Numbered from the stretch's first letter, positions 27,874-38,561 are shown. The stretch is 64,000 nucleotides of DNA from G963422705 sp963422705 (GCA_963422705.1 OY730443.1:310001-374000), one strand, 5' to 3'. Notes: generated by a model from the sequence alone, not told the origin. Translations and numbers: made by a program.

Positions 27874-29139
27874 ATGGCTTACATAATTTGTGAACCTTGT
27901 GTTGACGTGATGGATACGGCGTGCGTTGATGTTTGTCCTGTCGATTGCATTCATACCATAGAGGGCGAAAAACAACTTTATATTAACCCGGATGAATGTA
28001 TTGACTGCGCAGCATGTGAGCCCGCTTGCCCGGTTGATGCTATTAAAATGCAGGATGAAGTGCCGAATGAATGGGAATCCTACATAGAATTAAACGCTAA
28101 ATTTTTTGAGACATTCGTTAAACCGGAAAAAACGGGTGCCGCGTCAGATGATGGTGGAACGACAAAACAGATAAAAGAACAAGGTATTCCGGAAGAATTC
28201 GTGCTGTTTCCTGAAGCGCCTGCGACGTCGCTTCGCGCGCCCTTTGGGGTGTTAGCGATGCTTGGACAGCCCTTACTGGGTGCGTTCTCAGCTACGTTTA
28301 AACAGCGACTTGAAGAGATGGCGGGAAACTCGCGTGTTTTTAGCGCTGCTGTTTCAACAGGCATTAATAGCTTAGTCAACCTGACGCTTTACCCCCTTCT
28401 GCTTTTCCTGTTCGGCGTAAAGTCCCGCGGCATTAGTCTTTTTACTAATGAAGGCAACCTGATGATTTTTTTCGGTATAGTCGCTGCGATTGTGGAAGGA
28501 ATTTACCGGTTTAAAGATGAATTTGTTTCGAGTACGGAGACGGAACAGCCCCGCTACGGCGCAGCGTTCTACGGGTGGATACTTTCCCTCATCGCCACAC
28601 CCATGTTAACAGTATTACGTTCAGCCTTGGTAATTGTCCCGACGCGTCCACGCGCCACGATGCCAGGCGCGGTGCTTACCGACGGTGCAATCTACTCGGA
28701 TGATGTCCGTGAGCGCTATAGGCGCTACGGTATGGTAAATCACATGGCAGAAAAGGCGAATTACTATCGGGTTGAAATTGAATTTCCAAGGTGGGTGCCA
28801 AATTCTGTTGCCAAAAAAGAGCATGAACTTCCTGATAGAATGCCGGACTACAGCTACGAAATCTCTTTGGCTACACCGTATACGCCTGACAATATTCCTG
28901 CCCCTGAAAGTATCTTAACTGTTCAGACGCAGCTGCACGATGCGAGGTTCGCAGAGGTTGTTGGTAGGACTAGTTCATTTCCGAAAGGCTTCACGAATAT
29001 TCTACTTATCCCCGGGCAGCCAGAGGATTTTCACGCAATCTATCGGAATAAAGTACTGACGATTATCGTCTCTAAGGCGGGGACATGTGAAGGGCTCGGG
29101 CTCGAACCGCCCCAGCACTATGCAAAGTTGAAAGGGTAA
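27874..29139 (+). CDS. 7Fe-type ferredoxin fused to a membrane domain and alpha-crystallin-like tail
   Basis: 421 residues with an unusual layout. Residues 1-60 are a complete 7Fe ferredoxin: C9-x7-C17-x3-C21 and C42-x2-C45-x2-C48-x3-C52, the Azotobacter FdI spacing for one 3Fe-4S and one 4Fe-4S cluster. After a linker, three hydrophobic segments lie at about 169-190, 200-216 and 230-253. The C-terminal 110 residues form a strand-rich domain whose end (SFPKGF...AIYRNKVLTIIVSKA) resembles the closing strands of Hsp20 proteins. The ferredoxin part is firm; the Hsp20-like call is inference from pattern. It could tether electron transfer to the inner membrane. It is monocistronic by appearance. 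Confidence 0.75.
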   Translation: MAYIICEPCVDVMDTACVDVCPVDCIHTIEGEKQLYINPDECIDCAACEPACPVDAIKMQDEVPNEWESYIELNAKFFETFVKPEKTGAASDDGGTTKQIKEQGIPEEFVLFPEAPATSLRAPFGVLAMLGQPLLGAFSATFKQRLEEMAGNSRVFSAAVSTGINSLVNLTLYPLLLFLFGVKSRGISLFTNEGNLMIFFGIVAAIVEGIYRFKDEFVSSTETEQPRYGAAFYGWILSLIATPMLTVLRSALVIVPTRPRATMPGAVLTDGAIYSDDVRERYRRYGMVNHMAEKANYYRVEIEFPRWVPNSVAKKEHELPDRMPDYSYEISLATPYTPDNIPAPESILTVQTQLHDARFAEVVGRTSSFPKGFTNILLIPGQPEDFHAIYRNKVLTIIVSKAGTCEGLGLEPPQHYAKLKG

Positions 29140-29276
29140 TTTGTAGGAGAATATAGCCGTATCCTATAGATTTAGCGTCTTGGGTGATGTCCTCGTACAA
29201 TGTTTTTCATCGTCTCACTAGGGCGTTTCCCTATTTTTATCCGTGCGTGGCGAACAGGAAATTTACTTCAACGATT

Positions 29277-30656
29277 ATGCTGGATAAAACAGAGCTTGTT
29301 GCCTGGGATAAACGCTACCTCTGGCATCCTTTCACCCAGATGAAAGAGTGGCTAGACGAAATCCCTCTCATTATTGCGTCTGGCGAAGGTTGCTATCTGA
29401 TTGATATAGACGGTAATCGGTATCTAGACGGTACCGCCTCTATGTGGACTAACATCCATGGGCACAACTGTCCTGAGCTGAACAGTGCGCTCAAAAAGCA
29501 GGTGGATAAAATAGCGCACGCCACACTGCTCGGTTGTAGCAATATCCCTGCAATTCAACTCGCTAAAAAGTTAGTAGAACTCACGCCGGCGGGACTCAAC
29601 AAGGTTTTTTACTCCGATAACGGTTCAACTGCTGTTGAAGTTGCACTGAAGATGGCGTATCAGTACTGGCGACACAAGGGAGAAACGCAACGGAAACGGT
29701 TCATTCACCTAGATAAAGCTTACCACGGTGATACCGTCGGCGCAATGAGTGTCGGTGGGATTGATAGTTTCCATACCACTTTTGATTCCCTCCTTTTTAA
29801 GGGCATCCGTGTGCCTGCGCCTTCAAGCTATCATGCCGCCGATGCATCGAATCGGCTCGGTTTTGAACAACGTGCCGCGTTCCCCTCGGTAAAAACGGAC
29901 TGTCTCAACGAAATTGAACGCGTTCTAGGGCATCATTCCAAAGCAATTGCGGCCATCATTGTGGAGCCTCTCATTCAGGGTGCTGGGGGAATGATTGTCT
30001 TCCCGAAAGGGTTTTTGAAAGGCGTTGCGCTGTTGGCTCAACGATATGAAACGCTTCTCATCGTTGATGAAGTGATGACAGGCTTCGGGCGTACCGGGAA
30101 AATGTGGGCATGCGAACATGAGGAAGTTACCCCGGACTTACTCTGTACAGCAAAGGGTTTAGCTGGTGGTTACCTTCCCCTTGCCGCAACATTAAGTACA
30201 GATACTATCTACAATGCCTTCCTAGGCGAATATAGCGCCCTCAAAACCTTCTTTCATGGGCACACGTTTACCGGAAACCCGTTGGCCTGCGCCGTGGCGT
30301 TAGAAAATATCGCTATTTTCGAACGAGAGAATCTCCTCGCTCATCTTCAACCGACGATTCAGCATTTCACAGCGCGGCTTCAAGAATTTTGGACGCTTCC
30401 ACACGTGGGCGATGTGCGTGCATGCGGATTGGCAGCGGGAGTGGAATTGATAAAAAACCCGGAGAACCACGCTTCCTATCCACTGGAGGAGAAGGTGGGT
30501 ATCCGGGTGTGTAAAGCAGCACTCGCTCGTGGGGCAGTGCTTCGCCCGCTTGTTAATACCTTGGTTCTGATGCCGCCGTTGCAAATTTCGCTCACAGAGC
30601 TAGATGCTCTTTTGGATATTGCCTACGCGGCGATTGCAGAAGTGACAGGCGCATGA
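29277..30656 (+). CDS. bioA: Adenosylmethionine-8-amino-7-oxononanoate aminotransferase
   Basis: 459 residues from ATG 29277. BioA transfers an amino group from S-adenosylmethionine in biotin synthesis, using PLP. Evidence includes WHPFTQMKEW near the start, GTASMWTNIHGHN, DEVMTGFGRTGKMWACEHE and the PLP-lysine stretch CTAKGLAGGYLPLAA. Class III aminotransferase length is normal. A longer frame from 29184 adds 31 residues unlike the family start. No other biotin gene lies in the window. Confidence 0.92.
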   Translation: MLDKTELVAWDKRYLWHPFTQMKEWLDEIPLIIASGEGCYLIDIDGNRYLDGTASMWTNIHGHNCPELNSALKKQVDKIAHATLLGCSNIPAIQLAKKLVELTPAGLNKVFYSDNGSTAVEVALKMAYQYWRHKGETQRKRFIHLDKAYHGDTVGAMSVGGIDSFHTTFDSLLFKGIRVPAPSSYHAADASNRLGFEQRAAFPSVKTDCLNEIERVLGHHSKAIAAIIVEPLIQGAGGMIVFPKGFLKGVALLAQRYETLLIVDEVMTGFGRTGKMWACEHEEVTPDLLCTAKGLAGGYLPLAATLSTDTIYNAFLGEYSALKTFFHGHTFTGNPLACAVALENIAIFERENLLAHLQPTIQHFTARLQEFWTLPHVGDVRACGLAAGVELIKNPENHASYPLEEKVGIRVCKAALARGAVLRPLVNTLVLMPPLQISLTELDALLDIAYAAIAEVTGA

Positions 30657-30719
30657 TAAGTTTCTCAGACAATCAAGTTCCGTTAAAAATCTGGGGTGCC
30701 CCTTTAATGACACGCAAGC

Positions 30720-32861
30720 TTAGAAACTTGCCCGGCCAACCGCCATATTTCCGGCGTTATCTGTCACCTGAATTGTAATGGAGTGTGCACCTTCCGAAAG
30801 GGCTCCGGTTTCCAATAAGAGCTGCTCCCGCTTGGAATCGAAAATTCCGTCGTTAGGGAAAATAACCCGCCACTGTTCGTCATTATCAATCTTATAGACT
30901 GCCTTTTGAATGCGGTTCATCGCGTCGATAACGTCACAGGTAATTTTGTAAGTTCCATCTTCATTAGCAGTCGCTTGGATAGCATCGACAATCGGTTGGG
31001 TATTATCGACATCAAACGGCTTGCTAATTTTCTCTGCCGATTTCTCCCATCCAACCGGATTGCTCAATTTGTCCGTCGCGACGACTTTAAGGGCGTATCT
31101 CCCATCTGCAACAGAAGCGATATCCCATTCATAGTTCGCCTGCGATAATTCTTTCTTAAGGATTTTCCAATTCGTTTCCTCAACAGCTTTATAGTAGAGC
31201 GTAAACTGCAATTTATCTTGATTGGCATCCTCAACCTTCCAATTAATTTTCCATTTTTTAGAAGGTGTATCAGCATTACCATTTGGCCTGCTGTTATCAC
31301 CGCCGGAACGCCTACCGGGTGGAGGCACTCCACTCCCTGGAGAACGTCTACCTGTATCCCTATTGCCCGTTCTGCTGTCGTCATTCACCGCAACGCTCGT
31401 GAACTTTGGTTCAATATTCACCTGTAGAGAGGCAAGGGAGACTTTTTTCAAGACAGGTGTTTTCGCGTCTTCGCTCGTTGTGAATGTCGCGCGCCACTGT
31501 ATATACTGTCCATCTGGGTTTAAGATTTGGGAGCCTGCTGCGGTTGTTAATTCGTTGGACCAGGGGCTCCAAGTATCATCCGGTTTTCGCGTTTTACCCG
31601 AGCGAGTTGAAAAAGTGATAGCGGTGCCTTCGGCAACCTCGGCTTCCCAGGAGAGTTTTCCCCAACGTGAGAGACTTTTCGCATTATGAACTGCAGATTC
31701 AAGCGTTCCTTCTTTAATATATGTTGGCATAAGCATAAAGAGTTTTCCGGGATTTCCTGTCGCGAGTAACGTATGCAGGTTACCGTCTACCTCTTTTTGA
31801 TGGATTGCCAAAATCTGGCTTCCGGGGGCTTTGCCGAGTTCAATGGAATCTCCTGTTATCGGATTAACTCGGTACAACTTACCTCTATCGCCGGTTCCGG
31901 CTAAAAGTTGTGAGTCATTTTCGAGTATCATTGTTAAGATAAGTGGCTCTGGGGAGGCCCAAATCGACATCGCGGTTCCATCTGGACGAATCTTGTAAAT
32001 ATTAGATGAGTTCTCTTGCGGGGGGCCGCCGCCTGGTGGTGGGGGGCTGCTAGGTGTTGGGGGGCCATTTGCGCGTCGACCCCTATTGGGTTCAGCGGGG
32101 GCAGATGTCACCGTGGCTGCATAGAGATTTCCTTTGCTATCCGTAACAAGTGCTCGAACCTCTTTCTCCTTTGCCTGGTAGATAACGTTCCCTGTACCGT
32201 CTGCCGTGACACGGTAGATAATGCCATTATCACTGCTGCCGGCATAGAATCCGTCTTCTACAGGGAGCAAGGACATAATATTTTTTTCTTCGGCATCAAA
32301 TAGCACGGTGGCTTCGCCCTCAGGTGTAATTTTGTAAATTTTTCCATCAGTGCCTGTTGCGGCGTAGAGATTCCCCCTTTTATCAAATTGCAGCGCCCAG
32401 ACATATTTATCGCCTTTACTCAAAATAGTTTGCGGGGGAGTAGTTGCATCAGTAATTTTGTAAATTAACCCGTCAGGGCCCGTCCCCGCGTAGAGGGTAT
32501 CATCCGCTCCGATAGCAAGGCTATAGATAGTAACTTCAGGGGAGTCATAGAAGAGTTCGGCTGTATCACTTCCATGACTAATTTTATAAATTTTGCCGTC
32601 GTTTCCAGTTGCAGCATAAAGGTTGTTTGCCGAATCCCCGGCAAGCGCCCAAACCTGGTTCTCTTTCAATTCCGTGAAGTTTTCTATCTTCGGTGCTAAC
32701 ATTACATCACCTTGGCTAGTCATCGAGAGGTTTTTCGGTTTTCCTGTCTCAAAATCAGGTTGATGTTGTTGTTCCCATAGAGATGTTTTGACAGCAGACG
32801 CAATGCTGATATAAATAAGAACGGTTAAAATAAGACTCCAAAAGGAGATGATTCGGCGCAT
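30720..32861 (-). CDS. Secreted beta-propeller protein with C-terminal beta-sandwich domains
   Basis: 713 residues with a Sec signal peptide (MRRIISFWSL to about residue 23, SIASA). Residues about 60-400 hold six or more propeller blades repeating N/D-LYAATGxDGKIYKI, interrupted by a Pro/Gly-rich insert near 255-280. A second domain follows with GKTRKPDDTWSPWSNE, typical of a sialidase-like or discoidin-like sandwich; a second Pro/Arg/Gly-rich linker lies near 495-535; and the tail resembles Fn3-like modules (YKAVEETNWKIL, DNAGNMAVGRASF). Likely periplasmic or surface-exposed. The ligand is unknown. It lies downstream of the S55 peptidase on the same strand, 110 bases away. Confidence 0.75.
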   Translation of the reverse strand: MRRIISFWSLILTVLIYISIASAVKTSLWEQQHQPDFETGKPKNLSMTSQGDVMLAPKIENFTELKENQVWALAGDSANNLYAATGNDGKIYKISHGSDTAELFYDSPEVTIYSLAIGADDTLYAGTGPDGLIYKITDATTPPQTILSKGDKYVWALQFDKRGNLYAATGTDGKIYKITPEGEATVLFDAEEKNIMSLLPVEDGFYAGSSDNGIIYRVTADGTGNVIYQAKEKEVRALVTDSKGNLYAATVTSAPAEPNRGRRANGPPTPSSPPPPGGGPPQENSSNIYKIRPDGTAMSIWASPEPLILTMILENDSQLLAGTGDRGKLYRVNPITGDSIELGKAPGSQILAIHQKEVDGNLHTLLATGNPGKLFMLMPTYIKEGTLESAVHNAKSLSRWGKLSWEAEVAEGTAITFSTRSGKTRKPDDTWSPWSNELTTAAGSQILNPDGQYIQWRATFTTSEDAKTPVLKKVSLASLQVNIEPKFTSVAVNDDSRTGNRDTGRRSPGSGVPPPGRRSGGDNSRPNGNADTPSKKWKINWKVEDANQDKLQFTLYYKAVEETNWKILKKELSQANYEWDIASVADGRYALKVVATDKLSNPVGWEKSAEKISKPFDVDNTQPIVDAIQATANEDGTYKITCDVIDAMNRIQKAVYKIDNDEQWRVIFPNDGIFDSKREQLLLETGALSEGAHSITIQVTDNAGNMAVGRASF

Positions 32862-32971
32862 TAGACAATACCCTCCTATAGATGATTATCGTCTTTTTTA
32901 TCCAATCAAGTTCTATGCGAGTAACCCGCGTCCCTTCTAGACGGGTTTTATTGTGCATTCGTGGATGTTAT

Positions 32972-34846
32972 CTACTGAGCGTTCCTATCTACGGCGAAGC
33001 GCATGAATCCGCTTCCAGAGATAACATAATCCGTCGATATTTTGTTACGTTGTAACCGAGTGCTCGTCGTATAACCACTTTGCCCCAACTGTTTTGCGGT
33101 GTTCATCACAGACATAACAGAAGTCGGTAGGTTGGCGAATTCTTCACCTTGAACAGTTAACCCCGGTTTTGGAACAAAGAGTTCAAGGATTACATCGGTG
33201 TTTCTCTCATCGAGTTGTAGCAGTTCAACAAGATGGTTGATGTTCTTAGGGCGAAAATTCAGTGGTGCGCGTGAACGTTCCCAAAACTCATAGGAGTTTG
33301 CATTTGCCGCAATCAGTGTGACAATTCCATCCGGTGTATCCTTGGGAATGGTAATCGTCCCGGTTTGCGTAAATGTTCTTTCAAGATAGGGCTTTAACGT
33401 CAGCTCTACTCCTACTGTTTCCCCTGGATGATAGCGAAGCTTATCAATTTGGATACCTACAACGACAGCCGCTCGTCGTTTATCCTCTACCTTCAAATTC
33501 AACGTGATGTTTTCTACTTCAACCTTTGTATATGAATTGTTAATCAACTGGAGCATCGGTAGCATCAGCGTGTTCATGACATGCATTCCTGGTGAACCCC
33601 TTGAAGAAAAAACGTTATTGAAAGTCAGTTCCCGGGATGTCAATCCAGCCTGTTCCTTCAAGTTAATGGTAGCCGCAAAATTAAGGGTGTGTTCATTGGA
33701 ATAGAATTCAAGCGCGTCTAAGAAATACCATGCCCCTACTCCGGAATAAAGCGGCGTGAAACTGCGGTGTCGTACCACTTCATAGTATTTCTCGTGTTGT
33801 TTTCCGTCACTTGTTTGCAACGTAACATTTACTGGAAGGTAACTGGGGTGCTTTCCGATAATGCCGGCAATAGCAGGCTCCCTGTCTTGCACGAGTGTAC
33901 CGATTGGCTGAGTGGGTACCGCGACTTTGAAGGAACGGGTTCGACTTGGGAAAACAAAATTCACCGCACCCCCAGAAGCGGGCATATTGACATTGCCTTC
34001 AGCAAAACTAGGGTGCCCATATGCGAGAAACTGATTGCCATCGATGTAAGTTATCGTTCCATATCCGAAAAAGGAGACATCGCCTCGCACCAGTTCTGTT
34101 CCAATCGTCTGTGCTTCCTCAACGGGCGATTTTTTTATCGCACTTCCACCCCCCGCCGATTGGACGGGGATAAAGTTGAATTTGTCAAACAGGGGTTTAA
34201 GAATGTGCATCATATCCGAATTCAGGATAGGAAGCGCGATAGGTGTCTGCAGCTGCGCAGCACTAACACGGGGAGATATACTAGAAATATTTTCTAGCAA
34301 GTTAACATCAAAAGCGGGCTGCGTCTCGACAATTTTTCCGTCATTAAAGAGAGATGCCACTACATCAAGTCCTGCCGTTGCAGTTTCCGGGTTAAGATTG
34401 AAGAGTTGAGTCCCTTCATAACTTAAGTTTGGTTCCATGCCGCGCTCAGTGATTTTTACCATCAACTCAAACGGCGTTACGCCAAAAATATTGGAGTGTT
34501 CCCGTTGATTGAAGTACCCGAGTGATAGCGCGCCCATGAGTCTGCCATCAACATACATAGGACTTCCACTCATGCCACCTGCCACACCTACCCGCTTAAA
34601 ATTGTCACTGAGTCCTTCACACCAGACGACATGCCATCCTGGGTAAAAGTTGTATGTAATGTTCACAATTTCGTAGTCAAATTCTTCGACGGTTATCCCG
34701 GAAAACACGGTATACCCCTTGCCCCGCATCCCGGGGGTAACTTCGGATAGCGGCATAAACTTCTCTGCATCCCATTTAATTTCTGCGTAGCCGCGAAGTC
34801 CGCCGAGGCATAACATCACCACTGCACAAAGCCAGACTTTTTTCAC
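32972..34846 (-). CDS. Exported SpoIVB-type (S55) serine peptidase family protein
   Basis: 624 residues from GTG 34846, chosen because AAGGAG lies nine bases upstream and the product then begins with a signal peptide (KKVWLCAVVMLCLGG). The S55 domain occupies about residues 20-330: PGMRGKGYTVFSG, a GGMSGSPMY motif (about 90-98) with the catalytic serine, and GDVSFFGYGTITY...AYGHPSF. SpoIVB cleaves sporulation factors in endospore formers, but S55 domains also occur in non-sporulating diderms, where the target is unknown. The C-terminal half is strand-rich. Expected location is the periplasm. Confidence 0.8.
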   Translation of the reverse strand: MKKVWLCAVVMLCLGGLRGYAEIKWDAEKFMPLSEVTPGMRGKGYTVFSGITVEEFDYEIVNITYNFYPGWHVVWCEGLSDNFKRVGVAGGMSGSPMYVDGRLMGALSLGYFNQREHSNIFGVTPFELMVKITERGMEPNLSYEGTQLFNLNPETATAGLDVVASLFNDGKIVETQPAFDVNLLENISSISPRVSAAQLQTPIALPILNSDMMHILKPLFDKFNFIPVQSAGGGSAIKKSPVEEAQTIGTELVRGDVSFFGYGTITYIDGNQFLAYGHPSFAEGNVNMPASGGAVNFVFPSRTRSFKVAVPTQPIGTLVQDREPAIAGIIGKHPSYLPVNVTLQTSDGKQHEKYYEVVRHRSFTPLYSGVGAWYFLDALEFYSNEHTLNFAATINLKEQAGLTSRELTFNNVFSSRGSPGMHVMNTLMLPMLQLINNSYTKVEVENITLNLKVEDKRRAAVVVGIQIDKLRYHPGETVGVELTLKPYLERTFTQTGTITIPKDTPDGIVTLIAANANSYEFWERSRAPLNFRPKNINHLVELLQLDERNTDVILELFVPKPGLTVQGEEFANLPTSVMSVMNTAKQLGQSGYTTSTRLQRNKISTDYVISGSGFMRFAVDRNAQ

Positions 34847-35114
34847 AACGTTCACTCCTTTTCGCTCATTAAGAAATCCGTTATCGTATTTTGTGCTACA
34901 ACGATTTTGCGAACCCATTCCAACAAAAGTGTGATTCGTAAAATATGCTAACATATCAAGCACTCACATGTCAAACGTAATTCTCCAAAAAGATTTCCGC
35001 TTTTCTGAGTCTATCAATTCACAATTTCATTCGTACTTGACACGTTTAAGAACTTTTGTTAACCTAGCACATAACACGTATGCTTGCAAGGGATAAGCTT
35101 GATAGGGATATAAA

Positions 35115-36596
35115 ATGCGGAAATCTGCTTATATTCTTTCAATTGATGAAGGCACAACCGGGACAACCGTTCTACTTGTTGACGAACAGGGGGCTATTGC
35201 GAGGCAGGGCTACCGCGAATTTACGCAATATTATCCACAACCTGGCTGGGTAGAACACGACGCGGAAGAAATTTGGCGGGTTACGCAAGAGGCGATAGCG
35301 GATGTAATTAGCCACCCAGATACTAGAGCAAGTATTGCGGCAATCGGGATTGCCAATCAGCGCGAAACCACTGTCATTTGGGAACGCCGTTCTGGAAAGC
35401 CAATCCATCCAGCGATTGTATGGCAGTGCCGTCGTACGTCAGATATCTGCAAATCGCTCAAACACCAAGGGTTCGAAGAACTGGTAAAGGCAAAAACCGG
35501 CCTTCTCCTTGATGCTTATTTTTCAAGCACAAAAGTTAGCTGGATTCTGGACCGGGTTAGCGGCGCGAGAGAGCAGGCGGAGCAGGGAAAACTTGCCTTT
35601 GGCACGATAGATACATGGCTTTTGTGGAAATTGACAAACGGAAGTGTGCATAAAACCGATTATACAAACGCCTCTCGAACTCAACTCTTTAATATTAATA
35701 CCCTTTGTTGGGACTCAACGTTATCCGATATTTTCAGCGTTCCACAAGCGATTTTACCCGAGGTTTGCCCATCAGGATGCATATTTGGCACGGTGCAAAA
35801 GGGGCCTCTTGAAGGCGTACCGATTGCCGGCATTGCCGGCGACCAGCAGGCTGCCCTCTTCGGCAACTTATGTCTCACATCGGAGATGGCGAAGAACACC
35901 TATGGCACAGGCTGTTTCTTGATGGTGAATACGGGGGCGCAACGGGTGCATTCAGAAACCGGTTTATTGACAACACTCGCTTGTAGTTTTACTGAAGAAC
36001 CCGTTTATGCATTGGAAGGAAGCGTGTTTATTGGAGGGGCCGCAGTGCAATGGCTTCGAGATGGAATCCAGATTATTGCCACTGCATCGGAAACGGCTGA
36101 TGCTGCAAACCGTGTTTCTGATTCTGGTGATGTTTTCGTCGTGCCAGCGTTTACCGGGCTCGGCGCCCCACATTGGGACAGTGAGGCAAGAGGCGCTATT
36201 TTCGGCTTAACCCGTGGGACGACGCGCGAGCATATCATTCGCGCTACGTTAGAGGCGATTGCCCTCCAATCCGCAAATTTGGTTACGGCGATGTTCGACG
36301 ATGTTGGAATAACGCTTCAACAATTACGGGTAGATGGCGGTGCTGCCGCTAACGATTTTTTGATGCAGTTTCAGGCAGATATTTTGGGAATCCCTGTCGA
36401 ACGCCCATCTCAAATTGAAACAACAGGTTTGGGTGCAGCATACCTTGCAGGAATTGTGGCTGGCGTATGGCAAGACGTTGCAGAACTAGAGGGATACCGA
36501 ACAATTAATCGTGTCTTTTTGCCGCAAATGGATGCAATGCAACGCGCCGAAAAACTGATAGGGTGGAAAGACGCTGTGAAACGAGTGATGTGCTAA
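35115..36596 (+). CDS. glpK: Glycerol kinase
   Basis: 493 residues of the FGGY kinase family; converts glycerol to glycerol-3-phosphate. IANQRETTVIWE, HPAIVWQCRRT, YTNASRTQLFN, the ATP-site GIAGDQQAALFGN and the FGGY signature region GLGAPHWDSEARGAIFGLTRG all fit GlpK. The phosphate-binding loop reads SIDEGTTGTT where most GlpK have DQGTT. It is divergent from the S55 gene and has no glpF or glpD neighbour here. Confidence 0.9.
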   Translation: MRKSAYILSIDEGTTGTTVLLVDEQGAIARQGYREFTQYYPQPGWVEHDAEEIWRVTQEAIADVISHPDTRASIAAIGIANQRETTVIWERRSGKPIHPAIVWQCRRTSDICKSLKHQGFEELVKAKTGLLLDAYFSSTKVSWILDRVSGAREQAEQGKLAFGTIDTWLLWKLTNGSVHKTDYTNASRTQLFNINTLCWDSTLSDIFSVPQAILPEVCPSGCIFGTVQKGPLEGVPIAGIAGDQQAALFGNLCLTSEMAKNTYGTGCFLMVNTGAQRVHSETGLLTTLACSFTEEPVYALEGSVFIGGAAVQWLRDGIQIIATASETADAANRVSDSGDVFVVPAFTGLGAPHWDSEARGAIFGLTRGTTREHIIRATLEAIALQSANLVTAMFDDVGITLQQLRVDGGAAANDFLMQFQADILGIPVERPSQIETTGLGAAYLAGIVAGVWQDVAELEGYRTINRVFLPQMDAMQRAEKLIGWKDAVKRVMC

Positions 36597-36678
36597 AATG
36601 TGTCCCGCCACCCTCTTCTGCTATTAACTAGAAAAATGTCTCTGTTGCCCGTCCGAACTTCACGATAAAACATGAAAA

Positions 36679-38445
36679 ATGCGACTCCAATGGAAATACT
36701 CTCTGGTTATTAACCTCACGGTGCTCATCGTATTAGTGGCATTTTACTTTTTTGATAGTATTCGTGTGCGCCGTGACATGAATGCGCTCCATGCTTTAGG
36801 GGCTGAGCGCGGCGCGGAACTGAAAAAAATCGCTGAGAATACGATACTGCCACATGTTGTCAAAGAACTTGAGACAGCACACGGTTTTGATGCCGCGCGA
36901 ATTGATGCAGTCCTCCAGAAACTCAAGCGGGAACACCCGGATATGCAAGAGGTACGAAATGTTCACATCTCCTTAGATAATACTCGCATTCGTTCTAGTC
37001 TACTCCCCCACGGCGATATAACCGATATTAACCTAGACGCGGCAACTCTCGCCCAAATTGAGACAAAAGGCGCGAAAATAGACACGATGGAAGGACAGAA
37101 CGCAACCGCCATCGTTATTAAATACCTCGTGTCGCTGGCAACCCCAAAGCAGATAGAACTTTCGAACCGATACGGGAATCCGCCGTTACAGTTAGCATAC
37201 GAAACCATATTAGACAGGGGAAGTATCCACTTTGAACTGTGGAAAGCGCTCGTTGCAAATAATATTCATATGCTAGACGCAGCTGTGACAGTGGAAGAAC
37301 AAGGGACGCGATGGCAGATTGCGGATAAGGAAAAAGAGAATTTCTATACTTTATGGAAGGACGGGGACACCCTGTGGGTACAAAAAAGGCAGGTCGGATA
37401 TATCCGCGTCCTTTTTAACGTGCCAGATATTGACAAGTCCATCCGGAATTCCCTGTTGATGCACGCCGCCCTTATTGTCATTGTCGGGGCCTTGCTCGTT
37501 ATTTTGATTGATTTCACGACGAATCATCTCGTTATGAAACCGTTAGAACGTATGACACGCATTATCCAGAGCGGTAAAGAATTGGAAGAGTACCCGGGCG
37601 TCTTAAGAAATCAAACACCACCTATAGAGGGGTACTCCTCGGATGAAATTGGCAAAGCAACCTATAATCTTGCCCGCATGCTGTGGCAATTAAGAGAATC
37701 CCACTCGAAACGTATTGCGGCGTTGGGGCAGCTTACCGCAGGGGTTGCACACGAAATCCGGAATCCCCTGAATTCAATTGGGATGACAGCACAACATCTG
37801 AAGATGGTTTTCTCACAACCCAAAGTAGAGCCCGACGATATTGAGGAAGCAAAAGAGCTTTTAGATATCGTTAACCAAAAAATTGAAGAACTGAAGCAGA
37901 TTTCAGAGCAATTTCTCTCACTAAATCGCCCGCGGAAACTTAACATCGCGCCGGTTAATCTCAATTCTCTTGTGGAAGGTGTTCTTTCTGAATTTGTGCT
38001 CATAGCGAAAAATGCAGACGTCTCAGTCATCCGAAATTACGACATGAACCTCCCCAATGTTGAGTTGGATGTAGCGTTAATGCGGCAAACGCTCTTTAAT
38101 TTTGTGCAAAATAGCATCCAAGCGATGCCCAAGGGCGGAAGCATCTACATCACGACATCGCAGGCACAATGGAATAATCAGGTGTACGTAGTCCTTGAAA
38201 TTCGGGATACGGGTATCGGGATACCGGAGGAAATTCAAGGGGAGATTTATGATGCCTACTTTACAACGAAGGATGCAACCGGTGGTATCGGGCTCGGGCT
38301 CGCAATTTCACATCAAATTATTACCGCACACCACGGAAAGATTGACATGAAAAGCAAGATGGGGATGGGAACAGCTTTTAAAATTAGTCTGCCACTCAAC
38401 AGCAATCTCTTCGTAGATGGAAAAATTCAGGATTCCCTAAACTGA
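36679..38445 (+). CDS. Membrane sensor histidine kinase
   Basis: 588 residues. A first membrane helix (about 9-26) and a second (about 259-281) bracket a periplasmic sensor of some 230 residues with no recognised fold, followed by a HAMP-like linker. The dimerisation/phosphoacceptor box is VAHEIRNPLNSIG with H358; the ATPase boxes are NFVQNSIQAMPKGG, DTGIGIPEE and GGIGLGLAIS. The layout matches NtrB/AtoS/ZraS-type kinases that partner with sigma-54 activators, and exactly such a regulator follows 116 bases downstream. Signal unknown. Confidence 0.9.
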   Translation: MRLQWKYSLVINLTVLIVLVAFYFFDSIRVRRDMNALHALGAERGAELKKIAENTILPHVVKELETAHGFDAARIDAVLQKLKREHPDMQEVRNVHISLDNTRIRSSLLPHGDITDINLDAATLAQIETKGAKIDTMEGQNATAIVIKYLVSLATPKQIELSNRYGNPPLQLAYETILDRGSIHFELWKALVANNIHMLDAAVTVEEQGTRWQIADKEKENFYTLWKDGDTLWVQKRQVGYIRVLFNVPDIDKSIRNSLLMHAALIVIVGALLVILIDFTTNHLVMKPLERMTRIIQSGKELEEYPGVLRNQTPPIEGYSSDEIGKATYNLARMLWQLRESHSKRIAALGQLTAGVAHEIRNPLNSIGMTAQHLKMVFSQPKVEPDDIEEAKELLDIVNQKIEELKQISEQFLSLNRPRKLNIAPVNLNSLVEGVLSEFVLIAKNADVSVIRNYDMNLPNVELDVALMRQTLFNFVQNSIQAMPKGGSIYITTSQAQWNNQVYVVLEIRDTGIGIPEEIQGEIYDAYFTTKDATGGIGLGLAISHQIITAHHGKIDMKSKMGMGTAFKISLPLNSNLFVDGKIQDSLN

Positions 38446-38561
38446 AGATGTTTCTCTTCATCTCCACAGATTTTTCCTCTTGTAAAGACGATTAGGAGCG
38501 AGGTACCCAACCAGTGGCCTCGGGTACGATTGGGAAATCATAAAAGAGGAGATACCATAAC

